From Myxococcota bacterium (GTDB lineage: Bacteria > Myxococcota_A > Bradymonadia > UBA7976 > UBA1532), in NCBI GenBank assembly GCA_963169045.1, contig CAUJDF010000069.1, positions 62,001 to 126,000 of the forward strand: DNA of 64,000 bases, in the 5' to 3' direction. Of the stretch, positions 26,170 through 34,349 are shown in pieces. Every line of letters starts with the position of its first letter. Positions within the stretch are counted from its first letter, which is position 1. A model generated the notes under the pieces. The model saw only the letters and a program-made list of their open reading frames with translations, was not told where the DNA came from and searched no databases. The position numbers and the translations under genes were made by a program.

Positions 26170-27816
26170 TCAGCCGGGCCGACGCAGGTCGGCGGGGGCC
26201 ACGCGGACCTCGAGGTTGCCCACCTTGACCTTGTAATCGCCCTTCGGATCGCGGGCCGTGACGACGCCCTCCTTGCCGGCGAACAGGCCGCGCGTCAGGA
26301 GGCACGCGTCGCCGGCGGCGAAGTCCTCGATCGGGCGCGGCTTCTCGGTCGGCCGCGGCGCATCGGTCTCGCGCCGCGCCGCCTCCGTGTCACGTGGGCT
26401 CGCGCTCGGCCGCGCGCTGCGCGTCGGCGGCTCGCCGGCAGGCCACGGCGCGCGCTGCGGCCGTTCGCCTTCGGGGCGGGGACCGCGCTGCGGCCGGTCG
26501 CCTTCGGGGCGGGGACCGCGCTGCGGCCGTTCGCCTTCGGGGCGGGGACCGCGCTGCGGCCGTTCGCCTTCGGGGCGGGGACCGCGCTGCGGCCGTTCGG
26601 GACCGCCGCCGCGCCGCTCCGGACCACCGGCGGGGCGGTCGGGACCCCCTCGGCGCCGGTCCGAATCACCGGGAAGGCGGTCGGGACCTCCTCGGCGCCG
26701 GTCCGAATCACCGGGAAGGCGGTCGGGACCGCCGCCGCGCCGCTCGGCAGGCGCTTCGCCGGCGGGCCGCCGGTTGCCGCGGTCGTCGTCGGCTTCGGGT
26801 CGCGGGGCCTCGCCCGTCCACCGGTTGCCGCGATCTTCGTCGGCCGGCGCCTCGGGCGTCGGCGCCGGGCCCTCCCCGGGCGCCGCGGGGCCTTCGCCGG
26901 ACGGCGCGGGCCGACGGGACGGCGCGCTCTCCTCGAACGCCCGCGCGCGCCGCTGCGCCTGCAGCCGGCGCCATTCGTCGCGCTCCGCCTGCTGCGCCGC
27001 CGCGCGCTCCCGCGCCTCGCGCTCGCGAGCGTCGCGCTCGCGCTGCGCCTCCGCCTCGCGCTGCCGCGCCGAGGCGAGCTCGTCGAGCCGCCGGCCGACC
27101 CCCACGTAGTCGTTGTCGGGCCGCCACGCCACGAACCGGAACAACGGCAGCAACGCCTCGGCCACCGTCGCCGCCACGGCGCCGAGGCCCGCGGCGAGAC
27201 CGATCGCCGCGGCGCGGTCGAGCCGGCGTCCGAGCGACAGCCACTCCGCCTCGCCGGCGAGCGTCGACCGCGCCGCCGCCAGCAGCGCGTCGGCCGTGGC
27301 CCTGCGCCCGTCGAGCCGCACGTCGTCGGGCAGCGCCGCCAGCAGCGCCTCGAGCGCGCTCGGCTCCTGGGCGGCGCGCCCGACCAGGTTCGCGAGGTCG
27401 ACGCGCGCCAGCCGGTGCGCCCGCAGGCCGAGCTCGACGCCGTCGTGGTCGAGCCGCACGCAGAGCAGGAGGTGGCGGTGGTGCGGCGCCGCGTCGTGCA
27501 CCTTCGTCGCCAGGTCGAGGTCGGCGGCCACCAGCGTCTCGACCGTCTTGCGGTCGTCGGCCTCGCGCAGCAGGTACGCCCACTGGTCGCGCACCTGGCG
27601 GTTGTTCCAGATCCCCGGCGTCTCCTGCGAGGCGTCGAGGCCCAGGCGCAGGTCCGAGGCGGCCTCGCGCATCCGGCGCGCGAGGACGAGCACCCGCTCC
27701 TTGGTGCGCATACGGTCGAGGTTGTGGACGTTGCTCGACCAGCGGGACTCCGCGTACACGTCGAAGTCCTTCGCGGTCAGGCCCTCGAACTCGCCCACCA
27801 GGATGCCGCCGACCAT
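26170..27816 (-). CDS. KOW-domain protein with Arg/Gly/Pro-rich tandem repeats
   Basis: 548 residues, not a recognised named protein. Residues 1-245 are mostly helical and unrecognised, with GIWNNRQVRDQW and a hydrophobic patch (AAIGLAAGLGAVAATVAEALL). Residues 245-285 are a charged coiled coil (REAEAQRERDAREREARER). Residues 290-490 are disordered, with two copies of GGPDRLPGDSDRRR and four of RPQRGPRPEGE. The C-terminus (about 500-548) is a KOW-type motif (GDACLLTRGLFAGKEGVV), as in NusG and ribosomal proteins L24/L26. RGG-like repeats plus KOW suggest RNA or ribosome binding, supported by coupling to rlmI. A TTGTGG/TATAAC promoter lies upstream. Confidence 0.75.
   Translation of the reverse strand: MVGGILVGEFEGLTAKDFDVYAESRWSSNVHNLDRMRTKERVLVLARRMREAASDLRLGLDASQETPGIWNNRQVRDQWAYLLREADDRKTVETLVAADLDLATKVHDAAPHHRHLLLCVRLDHDGVELGLRAHRLARVDLANLVGRAAQEPSALEALLAALPDDVRLDGRRATADALLAAARSTLAGEAEWLSLGRRLDRAAAIGLAAGLGAVAATVAEALLPLFRFVAWRPDNDYVGVGRRLDELASARQREAEAQRERDAREREARERAAAQQAERDEWRRLQAQRRARAFEESAPSRRPAPSGEGPAAPGEGPAPTPEAPADEDRGNRWTGEAPRPEADDDRGNRRPAGEAPAERRGGGPDRLPGDSDRRRGGPDRLPGDSDRRRGGPDRPAGGPERRGGGPERPQRGPRPEGERPQRGPRPEGERPQRGPRPEGDRPQRGPRPEGERPQRAPWPAGEPPTRSARPSASPRDTEAARRETDAPRPTEKPRPIEDFAAGDACLLTRGLFAGKEGVVTARDPKGDYKVKVGNLEVRVAPADLRRPG
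26451..26600 (-). repeat. 33-base in-frame tandem repeat
   Basis: Four units of 33 bases at 26451-26483, 26484-26516, 26517-26549 and 26550-26582, plus a partial fifth, are nearly identical in DNA as well as protein. They encode an 11-residue unit (RPQRGPRPEGE). The near-identity at third positions points to recent expansion or gene conversion. Confidence 0.85.
26641..26724 (-). repeat. 42-base in-frame tandem duplication
   Basis: Two 42-base units (26641-26682, 26683-26724) encode the 14-residue GGPDRLPGDSDRRR. They differ by about one base, so the duplication looks recent. A degenerate third unit may precede them. Confidence 0.8.
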
Positions 27817-27839
27817 GCGCTTCCTCCTACGAAGCGCGC

Positions 27840-27869
27840 GTTATACCTGCCGGGGGCACCGCGCCACAA
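27840..27869 (-). promoter_or_regulatory. Sigma-70-like promoter for the KOW-rlmI transcript
   Basis: Read on the minus strand, TTGTGG (27864-27869) and TATAAC (27840-27845) are 18 bases apart. AGGAGG then lies six bases before the ATG at 27816. The TATAAC is conspicuous in this GC-rich window. The site lies just after the fabF-like stop. Confidence 0.5.
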
Positions 27870-27889
27870 CCCGGCGCGTCGGCGGCGGG

Positions 27890-29134
27890 TCAGGCGCTGC
27901 GCAGCACGAGGGCCGCGTTGTGACCGCCGAAGCCGAACGAAGGGCACAACGCCAGCTTCACCGCGTGCGCCCGGGCCGTGTGCGGCACGTAGTCGAGGTC
28001 GCAGGCCGGATCGGGCTCGTTCAGGTGGAGGGTGGGGTGGATCTGGCCGGCCCGCATGCACAGCAGGGTCGCGGCGACCTCGATGGCGGCGGACGCGCCC
28101 AGGCTGTGGCCGGTCATCGACTTGGTGGCGCTCACCGGCACGGCGTCGGCGCGCGGGCCGAGCAGCGCCCGCAGGATGCGCGTCTCGCTGGCGTCGTTCA
28201 GGGGCGTGCCCGTGCCGTGGGCGTTCACCCAGTCGACGTCGGCCACGCCGGCGTCGGCGTCGCGCAGGGCCGCTTCGAGCGCGCGCCGCTGCGGCGCGCC
28301 CGTCGGATCGGGCACGGTCATGTGGTGCGCGTCGCAGGTGGCGCCATAACCGGCGAGCTCGCCGTAGACGCGCGCCCCGCGCGCCCGCGCATCGCCCTCG
28401 CGCTCGAGGACCATCAGCGCCGCGCCCTCGCCCATCACGAAGCCGTCGCGGTCGGCCGAGAAGGGGCGCGATGCCGTCTCCGGCGCGTCGTTGCGCTCCG
28501 AGAGCGCCCGCGCCTGGCCGAACGCGATCATCGCCGAGGGGACGACGGGCGCCTCGACCCCGCCGGCGACGACGCGATCGCAGCGCCCCGCCCGCAACAG
28601 CAGCAGCGCGTAACCGAGCGCGTCGGCGCTCGAGGAGCACGCCGTCGAGACGGTCACGCACGGGCCCTGCGCGCCGACCTCGATCGCCACCTGGGCCGCC
28701 GCGGCGTCGGCGAAGGTCGCGAGCACCGTCGTGGGCGGCACGGCGCGCGGTCCCCGGGTGAAGCACGCCTCGTGCGCGATCCAGACCCAGTCCATCGGCG
28801 CGCAGGTGCCGGTGACGACGGCGGTGCGCGCCCGCGCCTCGTCGTCGAGCGCGGCCGGATCGAGACCCGCGTCGGCCATCGCCAGGCGCGCCGCGACCAC
28901 GCCGAGCTGGCCCGTCCGGTCCATCCGCCGGATCTGCCGCGGCGACAGCCAGCGCTCGGGCCGGAAGTCCCGGATCCGACAAGCGATCGTGCTGCGCCAC
29001 CCCGCGGTGTCCCAGTCGTCGATGGCGACGCCGCCGCTCCGGCCGGCGAGCAGGCCGGCGGTGAACGCGTCGACGCCGATGCCGATGGGCGTGAGCACGC
29101 CGAGGCCGGTGACCACGACGCGCGGGCCGGCCAT
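27890..29134 (-). CDS. Beta-ketoacyl-ACP synthase II (FabF-like)
   Basis: 414 residues, thiolase fold condensing enzyme. STACSSS holds the active Cys166, NAHGTGTPLND the His306, KSMTGHSLGASAA the Lys338 and His343, and FGFGGHNA closes the active site. The Cys-His-His triad is complete, so it should condense malonyl-ACP with acyl-ACP. No other fatty acid synthesis gene is adjacent. Its start shares one base with the stop of the giant TPR gene (TGATG), an odd coupling; it may be a specialised rather than housekeeping FabF. Confidence 0.9.
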   Translation of the reverse strand: MAGPRVVVTGLGVLTPIGIGVDAFTAGLLAGRSGGVAIDDWDTAGWRSTIACRIRDFRPERWLSPRQIRRMDRTGQLGVVAARLAMADAGLDPAALDDEARARTAVVTGTCAPMDWVWIAHEACFTRGPRAVPPTTVLATFADAAAAQVAIEVGAQGPCVTVSTACSSSADALGYALLLLRAGRCDRVVAGGVEAPVVPSAMIAFGQARALSERNDAPETASRPFSADRDGFVMGEGAALMVLEREGDARARGARVYGELAGYGATCDAHHMTVPDPTGAPQRRALEAALRDADAGVADVDWVNAHGTGTPLNDASETRILRALLGPRADAVPVSATKSMTGHSLGASAAIEVAATLLCMRAGQIHPTLHLNEPDPACDLDYVPHTARAHAVKLALCPSFGFGGHNAALVLRSA

Positions 29135-32100
29135 CAGCGGCGGTCCAGGAGGCGGCGGGCCCGCAAGCCCCAGCGCCCCTCGGGGTCGAGCTGGGTCGCC
29201 TTCCGCAGCGCCGTCGCGCCCTCGTCGCGGCCGCGCGACGTCTCGCGCAGCACGCGGCCGAGCCAGTAGAACCCCTCGGGATCATTGGGGGAGACGGTGG
29301 TCGCCCGCGTGTAGTGCGCCACCGCGTCGTCGGTGTGGCCCTCGACCTCGGCCAGCTGGCCGAGGGCGACGAGCGTCGCCGGCAGGTCCACCTCGATGCG
29401 CTGGGCGCGGTCGAGGAGCGACGCCGCCCGGGGCGCCCCGCCGCCGCCGGACTGCAGCCACGCGCGCGCCTGGCTCGCCAGCGCCTCGGCGCGCAGGCGG
29501 CGGTGGGCCAGCCCCTGCTTCGCCAGGCGTTCGGCCTCCTCGGCGGCGGTGAGCGCGTCCTTCCACTCGCCTTGCAGCAGCCACGCCTGGGCGGCGCCGA
29601 GGGCCGCCCGGGCGCCGGCCCCGACCTTGAGCGCGCGCCGGTAGAAGCCGCCGGCCTGGTCCGACTTGCCCGCCTTCATCAGCGCGTCGGCGTGCGCGAG
29701 CTGCGCCCAGGGATCGTCGCCGAGCTCGTCGGCCACGCCGTTCAGCAGGGGGAGCGCCGCGCCGATGCTGCCGCGCTGGGCGGCCACGAGGCCGCGGATG
29801 TAGCGCTTCGTCGGGTCGTCGACCCCCGCGGCCTCGCCTTCGGCCAGCGCCGTCGCGTCGTCGGTGCGGCCGAGCGCGACGTAGGCCCGCGCGAGGCGCC
29901 GCACGAGCGCCGGCGGCTCCGGCTTCTTGCGCAGGATCGGCTCGAGCGCCGCCGCCACCGCGCCGGCGTCCTCCTGCGCCTCGGCGACGGTCGAGAGCAG
30001 CTCCGCCGCGGGGACGAAGTGCGGGTTCACGCCGAGCGCGTCGCGGCAGCGCTTGAGCGCGTCGCGGGCCTCGAGCCGGTCGGCGTCGAGGCGGCAGAGG
30101 CCGAAGTGGGCGAGGAAGTCGGCGTGGCTGACGTCGACGGCGCGCTGGTACTCGCCGGCGGCGGCGCGGGCGTCGCCGTCGCGGGCCAGCGCGTCGCCGT
30201 ACGCGCGGAAGGGCAGGGTGCGGTCCTCGAGGCGCTGTTCGCCGCTGGCCTGGCTCGACCGGTGCGCCTGCAGCTGCCCGAGCGCCAGGCCGCGCCGACC
30301 CTGCACGAACGCGGCGAGGCTCAGGTAGATGCGCGCGTCGAGCAGACCCGCGTCGAGGCGCAGCGCCTCGTTGAGCGCCTCCTCGGCACCGCGGGCGTTG
30401 TCGGTCGCGAGGAGCGCCCGCCCCCGCAGCAGCAGCGCGTCGGCGTCGGGCTGGCGCACCTTCTCGAGGTGGGCGAGCGCGCCCTTCGCGTCCCCGCGCA
30501 GCAGCCGCACGCGCGCCAGGTCGACGTGGTGCCGCTCGACGCTGCGGTCGAGCGCCGCCGCGCGCGTCAGCCGCTCCTCGGCCTCGTCGAGCTTGAACTC
30601 GCGGATGTCGAGGCGGGCGAGGCCGGTGGAGAAGCGCGGATCGTCGGGCGCCGCCTCGAGCGCGGCGGCGTATGCGGTGCGCGCCGAGGTGAAATCGCCC
30701 TGGTTCGAGTAGAAGAGGCCGATGCCGTCGTGGATCAGCGCCTTCTGGGCGTCGCTGACCTTCCAGGCGTCGGGATCGAGCAGCTCCTTGAGGTGGGCGA
30801 CCGCCTCCTGCTCCCGCTTGGGAATGAGGATCTGCAGGCGCGCGCGGGCGATGCGCGTGTCGACGTGGTCGGGGCGCAGCGACTCGAGGATCTGGTCGTA
30901 GCCCTCGAGCGCGCCGAGGTAGTCGCCGCGGCCGGCCTTGAGGTCGGCGAGCAGCTTGCGCGCGCCGACGTGGCGCGGATCGCGGTCGGCGGCGGTGCGC
31001 GCGCGGTCGACCGCGGCCTCGCGGCGGCCGTCGGCCTGGGCGACGAGGGCCTGCACGTACAGGACGTCGGCGCCCTGCTCCCCGACGGCGACCGCGAGCC
31101 GCGCCTCGGCGTCGGCGAGGCGGCCCTCGTGGAGCGCGAGCAGCGCCGACGCGATCGCGGCGTCCGCCGGCAGGTCGCCGTCGCCGTCGCCGGCCCGCGT
31201 GAGCGCGCTCTTCGCTGCCTCGGCGCGGGCCGGCTCGCCGAACAGGGCCACGCGCTCCGCCTCGACGCGGGCCTTCATCGCCGCCGCGGCGCGGTGCCGC
31301 CCGGCGAGGCCGCCCTGGCCGACGGCGCGCGCGGCGACGTCGCCGAGGCGGGCGAACGGATCGACGTCGAGCGTGGCGCCGAGGCGCTCGGAGGCGACGA
31401 GGCGGCTGCCGTAGTTGCCGTCGGCCAGGCCGTCGCGGGTGTCGGTCATCAGCCGGTCCACCTCGGACGCGGCGCCGCGGTAGCGCCAGATCGAGGTGAC
31501 GGCGAGGAGGAGCACGAGCACCGAGACGCCGAGCAGCGCGAGGCGGACGGCGCCGCGCACGCCGCGCCGGCCGACGACGATGGGGGCCGGCATCGTGGGC
31601 GGGGCGGCGGCCCGCGGCGAGGCGGCGGGCGCACGCTCCTCGACGAGCGCGCCGAGCTCGTCGGTGATCTCCTTGACCTCCGAGTCGCGGGCGTCGAAGT
31701 AGCTCGCGTAGTCCGTGCTGTAGTCGGGGGACGGCTCGCCGGCGGCGGTCGGGGAGGGTCGCACGGGGGCAGGCCGCTCCGCCGGCTCGGCCCTGCGGGC
31801 AGGCTCGGGCCGCGCGGCCGGCTCGGCCAGGCCGCGCGCGCGCGCCGGCTTCGCGGCGGGGCGGCGGGTGGCCCCCTCGGAGGGGTCGGCCGGGCGGCGG
31901 GCGGCGCCCTCGGATGCCTCCGCGGGGCGGCGGGCGGCGGGCCGGGCCACGGCTTCGGGGGGCTCGGCCGCGCGTGGGGCGACGGCCTTCGCCGGCGCGC
32001 CGGCGCGCGGCGACACGCCGCTGGGATCGGGACCGGGCAGCCGGTCGAGATCCGCGGGCGCCTCGTGCGCCGCCGGCGCGGACGGCGCGGGCGGCATGTC

Positions 32101-34272
32101 GGCGAACTCCGCGGGATCGAGAGGGATCTCGAGGAGGTCCGCCGCGGCCGGGCGCGCCTTCGGGATCGGCGGCGGCGCCGGCGGACGGCGGGGCGCGACC
32201 CGCGGCGCATCCGGCAGCGCCGCTTCGGACCGGGGCGGCGGCGGCACGCGCACGCCGGAGTCGGAGGCGGCGCGCGCCACGGGGCGCCGCGTCGACGCCT
32301 CCACCGACGGGATGGCGACGGCGGGATCGGAGCGCACGGAGCGCACGGCCGGCGTCTCGACCGACGGGATGGCGACCGCCGGATCGGAGTCGGCGGCCAG
32401 TCGCGGACCGGGGATCGGCGTCTCCGCGGTCGCCGGCTCGTCGCGCAGCAGGGCGGACGCGCGGTCGGGCCGCTCGTCGCTCGTCGGCCGGGCGCGCGAC
32501 GCGCCGGCGGCGGGCACGGAGCGGCTCTCGGCGCCGAACGGACGGCGGCGCGAGAGCGGGACGGTGCTCGACCGCGGCTCCTCGAGGTGGGCGGCGTCGA
32601 GGCCCGGGTCGAGGATCGAGTCGCGCTCGACGAGGGCCGCGGCGGAAGGGAGGGCCGTCGTCGGCTCCTCCCACGAGAAGCGGGGAAGGTCGAGCGCGCG
32701 CCCCGGGGGCACCGCGGGCGCGGGCGCCGCGGGGTCGCCGACGGGCACGGCCGTGGGCTCGTCGCCGAACGTCGCCGGCTCGCCGGCGGCCTCGCGCGGC
32801 GCCGGGTCGGGCAGCTCGACCTCGACCGAGAGCCAGTCCGCGTCGAGCCCGGTCGGCGCAGCGGGTGGCTCGATGACCGGCCGCGGCGCGGGCTCCGCGA
32901 ACGGCCGCGCCGGGAGGGTCGGCTGGGCGACGGGCCGGGGCGCGGCGACCGCGGAGGCGTCGCGCGGGCGGAGGGCGGGCTCGGCGATCGGCCGCGCCTC
33001 GACGGATGCCGGGCCGGCGGGCTCGGACGCGTCATGCGGGCGGAGGACGGGCTCGGCGATCGGAGGCGCCTCGATGGAAGCCGGGCCGGCGGGCTCGGAC
33101 GCGTCGTGCGGGTGGAGGGAGGGCTCGGCGAACGGCCGCGCGGGGGCCTCCGTGAACGGCGCGGCGATCGGGGGCACGGAGGCGTCGCGCGGGCGGAGCG
33201 AGGGCGCCGCGACCGGCGCGGCGCCCCGCGGGCGGAGGGCCGGCTCGTCGTGGGCGAGCGCGTCCTCGGGGGCGGGCGGCGGCGACGTCGTCGTGGGCCC
33301 CGTCGGATCGAAGCCCTCGTCGGCGGGCGCCTCGCCGGCGGCCGCCTCGTCGGCGTCGGGCAGGAGGAAGCCCGGCGAGGACATCTCCCGCGTCGCCTCT
33401 TCGTCGTCGTCGTCCTCGTCGAACGAGAAGGCGCCGCCGGCCGCCAGCGGGTCCGCCGCGAGGCCGGGCGACAGCGACTCGCGCGTGCAGCCGCCGGTGG
33501 CGGGGTGGGGCGGCTCGCCCTCGGCCGTCGGCTCCTCGTCGCTCGAGTCGTCGACGAACGCGAAGCGGGCCTTCGGCGCGGCGGGCGGCGGGGGCGCCGG
33601 CGGGCGCGGCAGCGGCTCGACCGGGCCGAGCGCGATGTCGTTGGCGTCGAGCTCGTTGCGGTACGCGTCGTCGATGATGACGCCGCTGGCCCCGTCGGCG
33701 GGCGCCGCCGGCGCCGCGACCGCCCGGATGTACCGCGTGCAGGTGCCGGGCCGGTCCGTGGCCGGCTCCGGCTCGAGGTCGGTGATGCTGCCGTCCGGCT
33801 CGCGGACGTGGATCGGCTCGTCGGTCGCCTCGCGCCGGTGCAGGAGCGCCGTCTCGGCGCGGGCGAGCTCGGTGCGGACCTCGCCGTCGGCGGGGGCCTC
33901 CTCGCGCGCCCGGCGCAGCACGACCCAGGCCTCCTCGGCGTGGCCGTCGGCGAGCAGCGCGCGGCCGAGCAGCTTCATCGCGCGGACCTCGCCGGCGTCG
34001 GCGGCCAGCACCCGTGCCGCTTCGCGCGTGCAGGCGCGCGTCCGGCCCAGCGCGAGCAGCGCCTCGGCCAGCAGCAGCCGGCCCTCGACGTGGTCGGGGC
34101 GCACGGCGAGCCCGACCGACGCCACCTCCTGGGCCCGGCGGGCGCGCCCGAGGTCGAGCAGGGCGCGCGCGAGGTCGACGAAGGCCTCCGACGCGGGATC
34201 GTCGCCGAAGGTGCGCTCCAGCGCGGCGATGTGCTCCACCGGGCTCGCCGGATCGGCGATGCGGTCGCTCAA
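29134..34272 (-). CDS. 1712-residue membrane TPR scaffold protein
   Basis: The N-terminal 160 residues form TPR-like helical repeats (ALLDLGRARRAQEVASVGLAVRP). Residues about 160-905 are low complexity and acidic or Pro/Ala-rich, with repeated LRPRDAS/LHPHDASEPAGPAS-type units and two DPAVAIPSVE. One membrane segment lies at about 910-930 (LALLGVSVLVLLLAV). Residues 935-1712 hold many TPRs, probably periplasmic. The likely start is TTG at 34272, overlapping a short upstream ATG reading frame that ends in TGA at the same place. TPRs mediate protein assembly; partners are unknown. FabF is translationally coupled downstream. Confidence 0.8.
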   Translation of the reverse strand: MSDRIADPASPVEHIAALERTFGDDPASEAFVDLARALLDLGRARRAQEVASVGLAVRPDHVEGRLLLAEALLALGRTRACTREAARVLAADAGEVRAMKLLGRALLADGHAEEAWVVLRRAREEAPADGEVRTELARAETALLHRREATDEPIHVREPDGSITDLEPEPATDRPGTCTRYIRAVAAPAAPADGASGVIIDDAYRNELDANDIALGPVEPLPRPPAPPPPAAPKARFAFVDDSSDEEPTAEGEPPHPATGGCTRESLSPGLAADPLAAGGAFSFDEDDDDEEATREMSSPGFLLPDADEAAAGEAPADEGFDPTGPTTTSPPPAPEDALAHDEPALRPRGAAPVAAPSLRPRDASVPPIAAPFTEAPARPFAEPSLHPHDASEPAGPASIEAPPIAEPVLRPHDASEPAGPASVEARPIAEPALRPRDASAVAAPRPVAQPTLPARPFAEPAPRPVIEPPAAPTGLDADWLSVEVELPDPAPREAAGEPATFGDEPTAVPVGDPAAPAPAVPPGRALDLPRFSWEEPTTALPSAAALVERDSILDPGLDAAHLEEPRSSTVPLSRRRPFGAESRSVPAAGASRARPTSDERPDRASALLRDEPATAETPIPGPRLAADSDPAVAIPSVETPAVRSVRSDPAVAIPSVEASTRRPVARAASDSGVRVPPPPRSEAALPDAPRVAPRRPPAPPPIPKARPAAADLLEIPLDPAEFADMPPAPSAPAAHEAPADLDRLPGPDPSGVSPRAGAPAKAVAPRAAEPPEAVARPAARRPAEASEGAARRPADPSEGATRRPAAKPARARGLAEPAARPEPARRAEPAERPAPVRPSPTAAGEPSPDYSTDYASYFDARDSEVKEITDELGALVEERAPAASPRAAAPPTMPAPIVVGRRGVRGAVRLALLGVSVLVLLLAVTSIWRYRGAASEVDRLMTDTRDGLADGNYGSRLVASERLGATLDVDPFARLGDVAARAVGQGGLAGRHRAAAAMKARVEAERVALFGEPARAEAAKSALTRAGDGDGDLPADAAIASALLALHEGRLADAEARLAVAVGEQGADVLYVQALVAQADGRREAAVDRARTAADRDPRHVGARKLLADLKAGRGDYLGALEGYDQILESLRPDHVDTRIARARLQILIPKREQEAVAHLKELLDPDAWKVSDAQKALIHDGIGLFYSNQGDFTSARTAYAAALEAAPDDPRFSTGLARLDIREFKLDEAEERLTRAAALDRSVERHHVDLARVRLLRGDAKGALAHLEKVRQPDADALLLRGRALLATDNARGAEEALNEALRLDAGLLDARIYLSLAAFVQGRRGLALGQLQAHRSSQASGEQRLEDRTLPFRAYGDALARDGDARAAAGEYQRAVDVSHADFLAHFGLCRLDADRLEARDALKRCRDALGVNPHFVPAAELLSTVAEAQEDAGAVAAALEPILRKKPEPPALVRRLARAYVALGRTDDATALAEGEAAGVDDPTKRYIRGLVAAQRGSIGAALPLLNGVADELGDDPWAQLAHADALMKAGKSDQAGGFYRRALKVGAGARAALGAAQAWLLQGEWKDALTAAEEAERLAKQGLAHRRLRAEALASQARAWLQSGGGGAPRAASLLDRAQRIEVDLPATLVALGQLAEVEGHTDDAVAHYTRATTVSPNDPEGFYWLGRVLRETSRGRDEGATALRKATQLDPEGRWGLRARRLLDRR

Positions 34273-34349
34273 CCCTGCTCCATCGTCATGGGCCGCGAGG
34301 CCACCAGCCGGGCAAGCCTAACTCATCGAAAGTCTGGGGGCCACGCCGC

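Noticed and set aside
26451-26600. CRISPR-like array
   Set aside because: Units are directly adjacent with no spacers and keep a reading frame, so they are coding tandem repeats.
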